Source: Macrostomum hystrix (Eukaryota; Platyhelminthes; Macrostomidae). From it: DNA of 64,000 bases. Below the pieces are notes generated by a model that saw only the letters and a list, made by a program, of their open reading frames with translations, did not search any database and was not told the DNA's origin. The number at the start of each line of letters is the position of its first letter. Position 1 is the first letter of the stretch. The stretch spans positions 62,001 to 126,000 of the forward strand of contig CATNEN010000018.1 in assembly GCA_950097015.1 (NCBI GenBank), in the 5' to 3' direction. This document shows positions 44,901-57,293 of this stretch, in pieces. The position numbers were made by a program, and so were the translations under genes.

Positions 44901-47700
44901 TGAGCTCCGGATTCGGTGAGAATTTCCTGTCAGAGACTGTCGGGATGGCTGGGACAAGAATTGAACATGAGTTTGGCTTGCTCATCTTCTTTGGCTTTCT
45001 AAAGCAAACAACAAACAAGGAAAGCAAACAAATGTTCAGTCCAGGTTTGAAATGCAGAGCCAGAGCAAGAAATTTCCCAGCAAAAATGTAAACCCTGATT
45101 TTTCTTTCGGCGAGCTTCCTCTGGGAACCAAACAGAGGCTTAGCGCTCCTCGCTCAGTGTACTTAGTGAATAGTGATGCTATATTATGTATTCATTGTAC
45201 ATACTGATTTTTATAAGCCAAAATCTAATATCCTATATTCGCTATAAACTGTTAGTTAACTAGCAATGTAAGCCCATCTTCGGGGAGCCCAGACGATTCA
45301 ATCAAGTTTCTCTTTGTTTCTTAGGCTCGCAATACTTCCACAGTCACAGGTGTGTAAAATTACAGTTTTTGAGGTGACCGCCCCAGTCCATGGACTGAAC
45401 CGTTGTACACAGCTTTTGGAAGCGTCGTACAAACGCTACGGCTGGGCCATTGCAAATTTCGGTTATTTCTATTATATTATATTCTATTGCCGCTTTTACA
45501 GAATTCGTTTTCTGTGATTCTGAAATTATGCCAATCAATGTCCATTGATTTTCAACAATATTCCGATCAGCCGATTCTAACTAGCCATATAGTAGCTAGT
45601 TATCCAGTAGACAGGAAAATTATCCTAATTTATGTGGGCGGGAAAACCACCGCCGCAGGAAAATCCCATCGAATTTCCAGTCCAGATTTGAATCTCGGCC
45701 TGAGGGAACGATGCTTGTCCAAGAGCTAGAATCATAACCTCGTATTTATTCAGCTCAGCCAGCTGAAGGTTACAGTAGAAATTTGAGGGGGCTGGTGACT
45801 CCCCAGTACAAGGACTGAAGAGCTGTATACAGTACTCACAAAATACTCATAAGAAACTGAAGAAGCAAGGAAGAATTGAAAATAATCGTGCACGTGCTCC
45901 CCTCCGTAGGGGGCAAAAGTTTCTAGTCTGCACTAAAATTTCATATAAATCGCAGCTACAAACCGTCTTTGCACAATTTTTTTATATTATCGAGAAATAG
46001 TTCTGTGTCTATTAACTTGAAATCTGATGGCATTTTGCATATTTCTTGCATTTCCTATTTCTCCAGCTTCCAACCCAGCCGACACTCAACGAGGCTCCGC
46101 CCTGAGACCGTCTGTGGACGAAGTCACCGCCCGCCGCCTCTGCCGCTACCCTCCCATCGCGCCGCTGCAGCCACCAAGAGTCTCCAACTCCAACATCCCC
46201 CAGTCCGTGCTGCAGTCGCTCAAGCGAGACCTCACCGCTGACTCATCGCCCTGTCACGTGGTGCACGCAGCCCCTCCCGGAATGGGGGGCCAGCAGCTCC
46301 GAGTGAGCAGCAGCTTCCTGGAGAGGCGACTGCTGCGGAGTCTCAGCACTCTGCAAGGCCAGCTGTTCGTCACACTCAAGTGGCTGCTGAAGAAGAAAAT
46401 CTCAAACGTCGGCTTCAAGTCCTATCACGCAAAGACCGTCACGTTCCGAATGCTGGAGGAGACACCTGCTGAGCAGTGGAAGCCGGAGAATCTCGTGAGA
46501 CTCACGACACGCTCGCTGCAGATTTTGCTTGACGGTGTGGAGAGCGGCTGCAGATCAGACACACCTGACGGTCGGATCCTGGAGCACTTCTTCCTGAGCG
46601 ATGCCGCTGTGTACCTGAAGGGCTTGAAGTCGCCCACATCAGCTGAGAGAGTGAGCGAAGCGTTGAATCGGGCAGCCGGCGCATTGAGTGACGCCATGGC
46701 TGAGCTGCCTCAGCTGCTGCTGCAGTTCGAGGACAGTCTGCGACCCGTCACCGACTCGGGCCGATTCCACTTCCACCCGTTCCTCATCCTGCCAGTTCTT
46801 TGGCTCACACCTGTACCAGAAGCCAAGACATGCGAGTTCCACGAGATCTACGACATCGTGAGAGAGTCGGTGCTTCGTCTGTCCGATGGAGACCGCAGCC
46901 CGCAGTCCCGAGAGAGTCTCGCAGAGCTGATCAACAAACTGCCAGACTGCGCCCGATCAGCGCGAGAGTCTCTCAGAGCGCTGGCCTGCCTGAAGTTCGG
47001 CGACAGACGCACTGCTGAAAAAGTTGTGAGCGACTGCGGGCCGTTCAGTGCGAGCAGAGGCATCGATTGGGGAGATGAGAGGTCGGCGAGAGAGGCCACT
47101 GCGGACTTTGTGTGGCAGCACCTGAGGAGCCGAGACTCCGCCTGGAAATTCTGCTTGGAGTTTGATGAGCGACCGAAGCTGCCGATTCAGCACAAAGTCT
47201 TTGCCGACTGCTTTCCGCTGCAGATGATAAACTACAGCACATACTTCTACCTGAACTTTGACGCTCTGCTGCGGGCTCTTTGCAATGAGCTGACAGTAGC
47301 AGGAGACCGGAGCGATCAGGACTGGATCCGGGATGTGGCTCAGAGGGAGGATGCGGATGAGCAGGAGCTGCTGGTGGCTGCGGCGATCTGCGGAGATCTG
47401 GAGCTGCTGCGGCGGCTGCGCAGAAGAATCACTCACGAGCTGTGCCAGCTGCCAGGGTGGCTGCAGCAGAAGATTGAGAGGCTGAGCAGTCAAGGTGAAG
47501 ATCGCCAAGACCAAGGTGAAGATCGCCAAGACCAAGGTGAAGATCGCCAAGACCAAGGTGAAGATCGCCAAGACCAAGGTGAACATCGCCAAGACCAAGG
47601 TGAAGATCGCCAAAACCAAGAGATTCAAGAGAGATTGATATTGAGATTGAGATCAGCACAGGCAAAAAGGCTGCAGAGAAAGCGAAAATCGGTCGAGTAA
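41996..47700 (+). CDS. ANK-repeat/Mab-21 (cGAS-like nucleotidyltransferase) fusion protein, copy B
   Basis: Three exons in consistent phase: 41996-43488 (donor AACAG/GTAGGA), 44566-44915 (acceptor CACCCTTCAG, donor TTCG/GTGAGA) and 46067-47700 (acceptor TTTCTCCAG), 1158 residues. N-terminal hydrophobic stretch [19 protein letters not shown] (signal peptide or anchor, uncertain), capping repeat ([19 protein letters not shown]), then about 11 ankyrin repeats of 33 or 34 residues. The nucleotidyltransferase part has VGSFSEAWG (GSxxE-like) and DSDIDVI with two metal-binding acidic residues. The Mab-21 part has [25 protein letters not shown] and WKPENL. A helical region (about 200 residues) follows, then six GEDRQDQ-like repeats and a basic tail. 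By family, cGAS-like receptors make cyclic dinucleotides on ligand binding. A third catalytic acid is not obvious here ([10 protein letters not shown] region), so activity is uncertain. Confidence 0.85.
42360..43340. repeat. 99/102-bp coding ankyrin array, copy B, about 10 units
   Basis: Units share CACTCATCAAAGCACGAGCC as in copy A but include a 34-residue type ([19 protein letters not shown]) alternating with a 33-residue type (TNTGES, RNTGSS). The 3-bp length difference keeps the frame. Confidence 0.95.
43650..44172. repeat. 21-bp intronic minisatellite, about 25 copies
   Basis: Unit near TTACAGGTTTGAGATTTAAT plus A. Copy A has only two units (25470-25505). Each unit carries TTACAG/GTTTGAG, which resembles both an acceptor and a donor. 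Confidence 0.95.
44326..44565. repeat. 52-bp repeat of the 3' splice acceptor, 5 copies
   Basis: Same unit as 25503-26021; the fifth copy is the exon 2 acceptor. Four decoys upstream each run into a stop at CACTAA or CACTGA in the exon 1 phase. Confidence 0.95.
44916..46066 (+). other. intron 2 of copy B
   Basis: Nearly identical to intron 2 of copy A, including the palindromic element at 45384-45397. Differences are scattered single bases. Confidence 0.75.
47491..47622. repeat. 21-bp coding repeat at the C-terminus of copy B
   Basis: Unit GGTGAAGATCGCCAAGACCA plus A, six copies encoding GEDRQDQ (one GEHRQDQ, one ending RQNQ). Absent from copy A. Confidence 0.95.
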
Positions 47701-47770
47701 AGCACCAAATATAATCATTTTACAATCAAGTTATCATTTAGTATCAAAAGATCATTGGACCATCAAGTCG

Positions 47771-47850
47771 TACACTCACGAGCTGTGCCGGCTGCCAGGG
47801 TGGCTGCAGCAGAAGATTCGGAGGCTGAGATGTCAAACTAAAACTTCAGG
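47771..47850 (+). pseudogene. relic of the ancestral 3' end of the ANK/Mab-21 gene
   Basis: ACTCACGAGCTGTGCCGGCT and the following bases through GTCAAACTAAAACTTCAGG repeat the last 80 bases of the copy A coding region (28889-28968), 70 bases after the copy B stop. They run straight into the same 22-bp minisatellite as in copy A. Confidence 0.9.
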
Positions 47851-50800
47851 CCTGTGACAATCGAACATCAGGCCAGTGACTGTCGAACTTCAGGCTCGTG
47901 CTTTGCGAGTGAGTCGTACCTCCTCAGGCCAGTGACTATCGAACATCAGGCAAGTGACTATCGAACTTCAGGCCAGTGACTATCGAACTTCAGGCCAGTG
48001 ACTATCGAACTTCAGGCCAGTGACTATTGAACTGAAGGCCAGTGACTATCAAACTTCAGGCCAGTGACCATCGAACTTCAGGCCAGTGACTATCGAACAT
48101 CAGGCAAGTGACTATCGAACTTCAGGCCAGTGACTATCGAACTTCAGGCCAGTGACTATCGAACTTCAGGCCAGTGACTGTCGAACTTCAGGCCAGTGAC
48201 CATCGAACTTTAGGCAAATGCTTTATGAGTGAGTTCTACCTCCTCAGGCCAGTGACTGTCGTACTTCAGGCTCGTGCTTTGTGAGTGAGTCCGACCTCCT
48301 CAGGCCAGTGACAATCGAACTTCAGGCTAGTGACTATCAAACTTCAGGCCAGTGACCATCGAACTTCAGGCCAGTGACTATTGAACTTCAGGCCAGTGAC
48401 TATCAAACTTCAGGCTCGTGCTTGGTGAGTGAGTTCTACCTCCTCAGGCCAGTGACTGTCGTACTTCAGGCCAGTGACCATCAAACTTCAGGTCAGTTAC
48501 TATCCAACTTCAGGCTCGTGCTTTGTGAGTGAGTCCTACCTCCTCAGGCCAGTGACAATCGAACTTGAGGCTAGTGACTATCGAACTTCAGGCCAGTGAC
48601 TATCGAACTTCAGGCCAGTGACCATCAAACTTCAGGCCAGTGACTATCGAACTTCAGGCCAGTGACCATCAAACTTCAGGCCAGTGACTATTGAACTGAA
48701 GGCCAGTGACTATCAAACTTCAGGCCAGTGACCATCGAACTTCAGGCCAGTGACTATCGAACTTCAGGCCAGTGACTTTCGAACTTCAGGCCAGTGACCA
48801 TCAAACTTCAGGCCAGTGACCATCGAACTTTAGGCACATGCTTTATGAGTGAGTCCGACCTCCTCAGGCCAGTGACAATCGAACTTCAGGCTAGTGACTA
48901 TCAAACTTCAGGCCAGTGACCATCGAACTTCAGGCTAGTGACTATCAAACTTCAGGCCAGTGACTATTGAACTTCAGGCCAGTGACCATCAAACTTCAGG
49001 TCAGTTACTATCCAACTTCAGGCTCGTGCTTTGTGAGTGAGTCCTACCTCCTCAGGCCAGTGACAATCGAACTTGAGGCTAGTGACTATCGAACTTCAGG
49101 CCAGTGACTATCGAACTTCAGGCCAGTGACCATCAAACTTCAGGCCAGTGACTATCGAACTTCAGGCCAGTGACCATCAAACTTCAGGCCAGTGACTATT
49201 GAACTGAAGGCCAGTGACTATCAAACTTCAGGCCAGTGACCATCGAACTTCAGGCCAGTGACTATCGAACTTCAGGCCAGTGACTTTCGAACTTCAGGCC
49301 AGTGACCATCAAACTTCAGGCCAGTGACCATCGAACTTTAGGCACATGCTTTATGAGTGAGTCCGACCTCCTCAGGCCAGTGACAATCGAACTTCAGGCT
49401 AGTGACTATCAAACTTCAGGCCAGTGACCATCGAACTTCAGGCTAGTGACTATCAAACTTCAGGCCAGTGACTATTGAACTTCAGGCCAGTGACCATCAA
49501 ACTTCAGGTCAGTTACTATCCAACTTCAGGCTCGTGCTTTGTGAGTGAGTCCTACCTCCTCAGGCCAGTGACAATCGAACTTGAGGCTAGTGACTATCGA
49601 ACTTCAGGCCAGTGACTATCGAACTTCAGGCCAGTGACCATCAAACTTCAGGCCAGTGACTATCGAACTTCAGGCCAGTGACCATCAAACTTCAGGCCAG
49701 TGACTATTGAACTGAAGACCAGTGACTATCAAACTTCAGGCCAGTGACCATCGAACTTCAGGCCAGTGACTATCGAACTTCAGGCAAGTGACTATCGAAC
49801 TTCAGGCCAGTGACTATCGAACTTCAGGCTCGTGCTTTTGAGTGAGTCGCACCTCCTCAGGCCAGTGACCATCGAACTTCAGGCTCGTGCTTTTGAGTGA
49901 GTCGCACCTCCTCAGGCCAGTGACCTTCGAACTTCAGGCCAGTGACTATCGAACTTCAGGCCAGTGACTATCGAACTTCAGGCCAGTGACTATCGAACTT
50001 CAGGCCAGTGACCATCGAACTTTAGGCACATGCTTTATGAGTGAGTCCGACCTCCTCAGGCCAGTGACAATCGAACTTCAGGCTAGTGACTATCAAACTT
50101 CAGGCCAGTGACCATCGAACTTCAGGCTAGTGACTATTGAACTTTAGGCCAGTGACTATTGAACTTCAGGTCAGTTACAATTGAACTTCAGGCCAGTGAC
50201 CATCAAACTTCAGGTCAGTTACTATCCAACTTCAGGCTCGTGCTTTGTGAGTGAGTCCTACCTCCTCAGGCCAGTGACAATCGAACTTGAGGCTAGTGAC
50301 TATCGAACTTCAGGCCAGTGACTATCGAACTTCAGGCCAGTGACTATCGAACTTCAGGCCAGTGACCATCAAACTTCAGGCCAGTGACTATCGAACTTCA
50401 GGCCAGTGACCATCAAACTTCAGGCCAGTGACTATTGAACTGAAGGCCAGTGACTATCAAACTTCAGGCCAGTGACCATCGAACTTCAGGCCAGTGACTA
50501 TCGAACTTCAGGCAAGTGACTATCGAACTTCAGGCCAGTGACTATCGAACTTCAGCCTCGTGCTTTTGAGTGAGTCGCACCTCCTCAGGCCAGTGACCAT
50601 CGAACTTCAGGCTCGTGCTTTTGAGTGAGTCGCACCTCCTCAGGCCAGTGACCTTCGAACTTCAGGCCAGTGACTATCGAACTTCAGGCCAGTGACTATC
50701 GAACTTCAGGCCAGTGACTATCGAACTTCAGGCCAGTGACTATCAAACTTCAGGCCAGTGACTATCGAACTTCAGGCCAGTGACTATCGAACTTCAGGCA

Positions 50801-53800
50801 AGTGACTATCGAACTTCAGGCCAGTGACTATCGAACGTCAGGCCAGTGACTATCGAACTTCAGGCCAGTGACCATCAAACTTCAGGCCAGTTACCATCCA
50901 ACTTTAGGCTCGTGCTTGGTGAGTGAGTCCTGCATCCTCAAGCCAGTGACCATCGAACTTCAGGCTCGTGCTTTATGAGTGAGTCGCAATTCCTCAGGCC
51001 AGTGACCTTCGAACTTCAGGCCAGTGACCATCGAACTTCAGGCCAGTGACTGTCGTACTTCAGGCTCGTGCTTTGTGAGTGAGTCGCACCTGCTCAGGCC
51101 AGTGACCATCGAACTTCAGGCCAGTGACTGTCGAACTTCAGGCCAGTGACTGTCGAACTTCAGGTCAGTTACTATCCAACTTCAGGCTCGTGCTTTGTGA
51201 GTGAGTCCTACCTCCTCAGGCCAGTGACAATCGAACTTGAGGCTAGTGACTATCGAACTTCAGGCCAGTGACTATCGAACTTCAGGCCAGTGACTATCGA
51301 ACTTCAGGCCAGTGACCATCAAACTTCAGGCCAGTGACTATCGAACTTCAGGCCAGTGACCATCAAACTTCAGGCCAGTGACTATTGAACTGAAGGCCAG
51401 TGACTATCAAACTTCAGGCCAGTGACCATCGAACTTCAGGCCAGTGACTATCGAACTTCAGGCAAGTGACTATCGAACTTCAGGCAAGTGACTATCGAAC
51501 TTCAGGCCAGTGACTATCGAACTTCAGCCTCGTGCTTTTGAGTGAGTCGCACCTCCTCAGGCCAGTGACCATCGAACTTCAGGCTCGTGCTTTTGAGTGA
51601 GTCGCACCTCCTCAGGCCAGTGACCTTCGAACTTCAGGCCAGTGACTATCGAACTTCAGGCCAGTGACTATCGAACTTCAGGCCAGTGACTATCGAACTT
51701 CAGGCCAGTGACTATCAAACTTCAGGCCAGTGACTATCGAACTTCAGGCCAGTGACTATCGAACTTCAGGCAAGTGACTATCGAACTTCAGGCCAGTGAC
51801 TATCGAACTTCAGGCCAGTGACTATCGAACTTCAGGCCAGTGACCATCAAACTTCAGGCCAGTTACCATCCAACTTTAGGCTCGTGCTTGGTGAGTGAGT
51901 CCTGCATCCTCAAGCCAGTGACCATCGAACTTCAGGCTCGTGCTTTATGAGTGAGTCGCAATTCCTCAGGCCAGTGACCTTCGAACTTCAGGCCAGTGAC
52001 CATCGAACTTCAGGCCAGTGACTGTCGTACTTCAGGCTCGTGCTTTGTGAGTGAGTCGCACCTGCTCAGGCCAGTGACCATCGAACTTCAGGCCAGTGAC
52101 TGTCGAACTTCAGGCCAGTGACTGTCGAACTTCAGGCCAGTGACCATCGAACTTCAGGCCAGTGACTGTCGTACTTCAGGCTCGTGCTTTGTGAGTGAGT
52201 CGCACCTGCTCAGGCCAGTGACCATCGAACTTCAGGCCAGTGACTATCGAACTTCAGGCCAGTGACTATCGAACTTCAGGCCAGTGACCATCAAACTTCA
52301 GGTCAGTTACTATCCAACTTTAGGCTCGTGCTTTGTGAGTGAGTCCTACCTCCTCAGGCCAGTGACAATCGAACTTCAGGCTAGTGACTATCAAACTTCA
52401 GGCCAGTGAATATCGAACTTCAGGCTAGTGACTATTAAACTTCAGGCCAGTGACCATCGAACTTTAGGCCAGTGACCATCAAACTTCAGGCCAGTTACCA
52501 TCCAACTTTAGGCACGTGCTTTGTGAGTGAGTCCTACCTCCTCAGGCCAGTGACTGTCGTACTTCAGGCTCGTGCTTTGTGAGTGAGTCCGACCTCCTCA
52601 GGCCAGTGACCTTCGAACTTCAGGCCAGTGACTATCGAACTTCAGGCCAGTGACTGTCGAACTTCAGGCCAGTGACCATCAAACTTCAGGCCAGTTGCCA
52701 TCCAACTTTAGGCTCGTGCTTGGTGAGTGAATCCGACCTCCTCATGCCAGTGACCATCGAACTTCAGGCTCGTGCTTTTGAGTGAGTCGCACCTCCTCAG
52801 GCCAGTGACCTTCGAACTTCAGGCCAGTGACTATCGAACTTCAGGCCAGTGACTATCGAACTTCAGGCAAGTGACTATCGAAGTTCAGGCCAGTGACTAT
52901 CGAACTTCAGGCCAGTGACTATCGAACTTCAGGCCAGTGACTATTGAACTGAAGGCCAGTGACTATCAAACTTCAGGCCAGTGACCATCGAACTTCAGGC
53001 TCGTGCTTTTGAGTGAGTCGCACCTCCTCAGGCCAGTGACTATCGAACTTCAGGCCAGTGACTATCGAACTTCAGGCCAGTGACTATCGAACTTCAGGCC
53101 AGTGACTGTCGAACTTCAGGCCAGTGACCATCGAACTTTAGGCACATGCTTTATGAGTGAGTTCTACCTCCTCAGGCCAGTGACTGTCGTACTTCAGGCT
53201 CGTGCTTTGTGAGTGAGTCCGACCTCCTCAGGCCAGTGACAATCGAACTTGAGGCTAGTGACTATCGAACTTCAGGCCAGTGACTATCGAACTTCAGGCC
53301 AGTGACTATCGAACTTCAGGCCAGTGGCCATCAAACTTCAGGTCAGTTACTATCCAACTTCAGGCTCGTGCTTTGTGAGTGAGTCCTACCTCCTCAGGCC
53401 AGTGACAATCGAACTTGAGGCTAGTGACTATCGAACTTCAGGCCAGTGACTATCGAACTTCAGGCCAGTGACCATCGAACTTCAGGCCAGTGACCATCAA
53501 ACTTCAGGCCAGTGACTATCGAACTTCAGGCCAGTGACCATCAAACTTCAGGCCAGTGACTATTGAACTGAAGACCAGTGACTATCAAACTTCAGGCCAG
53601 TGACCATCGAACTTCAGGCCAGTGACTATCGAACTTCAGGCAAGTGACTATCGAACTTCAGGCCAGTGACTATCGAACTTCAGGCTCGTGCTTTTGAGTG
53701 AGTCGCACCTCCTCAGGCCAGTGACCATCGAACTTCAGGCTCGTGCTTTTGAGTGAGTCGCACCTCCTCAGGCCAGTGACCTTCGAACTTCAGGCCAGTG

Positions 53801-55352
53801 ACTATCGAACTTCAGGCCAGTGACTATCGAACTTCAGGCCAGTGACTATCGAACTTCAGGCCAGTGACCATCGAACTTTAGGCACATGCTTTATGAGTGA
53901 GTCCGACCTCCTCAGGCCAGTGACAATCGAACTTCAGGCTAGTGACTATCAAACTTCAGGCCAGTGACCATCGAACTTCAGGCTAGTGACTATTGAACTT
54001 CAGGCCAGTGACTATTGAACTTCAGGTCAGTTACTATTGAACTTCAGGCCAGTGACCATCAAACTTCAGGTCAGTTACTATCCAACTTCAGGCTCGTGCT
54101 TTGTGAGTGAGTCCTACCTCCTCAGGCCAGTGACAATCGAACTTGAGGCTAGTGACTATCGAACTTCAGGCCAGTGACTATCGAACTTCAGGCCAGTGAC
54201 TATCGAACTTCAGGCCAGTGACCATCAAACTTCAGGCCAGTGACTATCGAACTTCAGGCCAGTGACCGTCAAACTTCAGGCCAGTGACTATTGAACTGAA
54301 GGCCAGTGACTATCAAACTTCAGGCCAGTGACCATCGAACCTCAGGCCAGTCACTATCGAACTTCAGGCAAGTGACCATCGAACTTCAGGCCAGTGACTA
54401 TCGAACTTCAGCCTCGTGCTTTTGAGTGAGTCGCACCTCCTCAGGCCAGTGACTATCGAACTTCAGGCCAGTGACTATCGAACTTCAGCCTCGTGCTTTT
54501 GAGTGAGTCGCACCTCCTCAGGCCAGTGACCTTCGAACTTCAGGCCAGTGACTATCGAACTTCAGGCCAGTGACTATCGAACTTCAGGCCAGTGACTATC
54601 GAACTTCAGGCCAGTGACTATCAAACTTCAGGCCAGTGACTATCGAACTTCAGGCCAGTGACTATCGAACTTCAGGCAAGTGACTATCGAACTTCAGGCC
54701 AGTGACTATCGAACTTCAGGCCAGTGACTATCGAACTTCAGGCCAGTGACCATCAAACTTCAGGCCAGTTACCATCCAACTTTAGGCTCGTGCTTGGTGA
54801 GTGAGTCCTGCATCCTCAGGCCAGTGACCATCGAACTTCAGGCTCGTGCTTTATGAGTGAGTCGCAATTCCTCAGGCCAGTGACCTTCGAACTTCAGGCC
54901 AGTGACCATCGAACTTCAGGCCAGTGACTGTCGTACTTCAGGCTCGTGCTTTGTGAGTGAGTCGCACCTGCTCAGGCCAGTGACCATCGAACTTCAGGCC
55001 AGTGACTGTCGAACTTCAGGCCAGTGACTGTCGAACTTCAGGCCAGTGACCATCGAACTTCAGGCCAGTGACCATCGAACTTCAGGCTCGTGCTTTTGAG
55101 TGAGTCGCACCTCCTCAGGCCAGTGACCATCGAACTTCAGGCCAGTGACTATCGAACTTCAGGCCAATGACTATCGAACTTCAGGCTCGTGCTTTTTGAG
55201 TGAGTCCTACCTCCTCAGGCCAGTGACTGTCGTACTTCAGGCCAGTGACCATCGAACTTCAGGCCAGTGACCATCGAACTTCAGGCCAGACCCTATTGAA
55301 CTGAAGGCCAGTGACTATCAAACTTCAGGCCAGTGACCATCGAACTTCAGGC
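47840..55352. repeat. 7.5-kb 22-bp minisatellite with higher-order structure (unit B)
   Basis: Same family as 28952-30962 but almost four times longer, with GACTATCG more common than GACCATCG. Markers repeat at higher order: TATCCAACTTCAGGCTCGTG at 48501, 49009 and 49517 (508 bp apart), then at 50223 and 51173. This indicates recent block duplications. Confidence 0.97.
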
Positions 55353-55587
55353 AAAGCCAGTGCTAAGTGAATTTGTTTTTGCTGTTAATCACAATGCCAA
55401 GAGCAAACCATGCGATCCCATTCAGGAGGCTCTCCTTATCAGATCCTATACCTGGGTGCCGAGTCTCATCTCGAATACAAAAATATTTTCCTAAATCGTT
55501 CCCATAATCCTAAATATTAGAATACAAATATTTCCTATAATCCAGACCTCAAACCCAGACATCTTGGATCACCCTTTCTCTGGCTTC

Positions 55588-55601
55588 GTTTCCATAGAAA
55601 C
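55588..55601. promoter_or_regulatory. X-box-like site
   Basis: GTTTCCATAGAAAC, an inverted repeat around AT close to the RFX X-box. The flanking sequence (CAAGCACTTCAGCCCC) resembles that of the site at 56105, so the two may be duplicates. Confidence 0.3.
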
Positions 55602-56104
55602 AAGCACTTCAGCCCCACAAATGTCATTATAAACAATCGTCATGTATAAGAATAGATGAATGTTTGAGTTAGACTGTGTCTGTGTTAGACTGTGTCTGTG
55701 TTAGACTGTGTCTGTGTTAGACTGTGTCTGTGTCAGACTGTGTTTGTGTTAGACTGTGTCTGTGTTAGACTGTGTCTGTGTTAGACTGTGTCTGTGTCAG
55801 ACTGTGTCTGAGTTCCCCAGCCCAGATCCCTAACCCTGTTCCCAAACACTGATTCCCAACCCTAATCACCAACCCTGATCTCTAAAAAAATCCCGGCCAC
55901 CAAAGGCTGCAATTCTGATACCGAAAAGATGATAAAGTTCCCTACCCAAATCCGGATTATCGAAGCGTCATCCCAAAACCTGATCCTGGCCCTCGATCCC
56001 AAATCCCCATGCAGCCTTTGAATATGTGATCAATCAAGTAGCCTATCAAACCTGATCCATCATTTTTGAGTCAGTCCAAGTCAGCTTTAATTTACTCACG
56101 CATA

Positions 56105-56118
56105 GTTGCCATAGCAAC
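56105..56118. promoter_or_regulatory. X-box-like (RFX) site
   Basis: GTTGCCATAGCAAC, an excellent match to the X-box consensus, followed by AAGCACTCCAGCCCC. No gene start is recognised nearby. Confidence 0.4.
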
Positions 56119-56217
56119 AAGCACTCCAGCCCCCCAGAGTCCATTGGAGAAGCCGGGGAATCTTCAGTGAGTTGAGCACTCATATCAGGCAGAGGCTTTG
56201 AGCAAATCAGGCGGCTA

Positions 56218-56575
56218 ATGGGAGATGGAGACAGAGAGAATGGCAGATGGAGACAGAGAGAATGGCAGATGGAGACAGAGAGAATGGCAGATGGAGACAG
56301 AGAGAATGGCAGATGGAGACAGAGAGAATGGCAGATGGAGACAGAGAATGGCCGATGGAGACAGAGAGAATGGCAGATGGAGACAGAGAATGGCAGATGG
56401 AGACAGAGAGAATGGCAGATGGAGACAGAGAATGGCCGATGGAGACAGAGAGAATGGCAGATGGAGACAGAGAATGGCCGATGGAGACAGAGAATGGTAG
56501 ATGGAGACAGAGAATGGGAGATGCAGACAGAGAATGGCAGATGGAGACAGAATGGCAGATGGAGACAGAGAATGG
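56218..56575. repeat. 22-bp purine-rich minisatellite (unit B)
   Basis: Counterpart of 30963-31265, with extra GGCCGATGGAG variants and 19-bp shortened units. Confidence 0.95.
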
Positions 56576-57293
56576 GAGGGCACAGCAGCAGCTGAGCACA
56601 ATGCCAGTTAATTAGGGAGCGGTTGCGGCAAAAGCCAGTTCAAACTGCAGGGCCAAGCTGAGCTGCCGTACTCACATCCCTCCCTCCCTCCGCCCTCCGC
56701 TCTGAGCAGGACTCGCGATTTCTGTACAATCCGCAGCCTCTCCTGGTGGGCCCTCCGAGCACCGAGGCGAAGGCAAAGGCATCTCGGGCCCGCCTTCTCC
56801 GACACAATGGGCCTGTGGGACTCACCCACCTCCCTCCGCTCCGATGAGGCTGAACCGCAGTCTCTCCGCTTCTGTCCTCTCCTCTCCTCTTTATTCCCTG
56901 CTGTGAGTGCTCGACTTTAAGGGCTGGAGGGGGTCACCGCCCGATGTGAAGCAGGCCAGATTCTGCTCAGCATCGAGTTGAGCACGGTACTGTCTGAACA
57001 CAATTATCCAGAGAGGCTGTAACTAAGGGGCAGCCACCCCACTCCCAGACAGAGGCATTGTGCTGAGGGGTTTATCTGAGCACAGTGAGCCTTCACAGCT
57101 TCTCAAACTGCGGCCTTAGCAGCAGACAGGCAGGCTGAGATGGGTTGAGAAGAATGGATGGGCCGCTGCTGAGTTCATGATTTTATGAGTTTGAGAACAG
57201 TCGGAGACTGCCTGCCTGCCTGTGCCAAAGCTTGTTAAGTGCTGTAGAATGCTGTGTGTGCTGATGATGAGGGAAACAATCTTCAATAAATTT
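56576..57293. other. unit B spacer, counterpart of 31266-31974
   Basis: Near-identical to the unit A segment with a few substitutions and small indels (for example TCCTGGTGGGCCCTCC against TCCTGATGGCCCCTCC). No supported gene. Confidence 0.65.

Larger units (their letters stand above)
55353..56217. other. segment present in unit B only
   Basis: About 865 bases with no counterpart in unit A, where the two minisatellites abut at 30962. No supported gene. It includes a 16-bp repeat (TGTGTTAGACTGTGTC, 55666-55808), a degenerate CCCTAA/CCCTGA-rich stretch (55815-55990) and two X-box-like sites. Confidence 0.6.
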
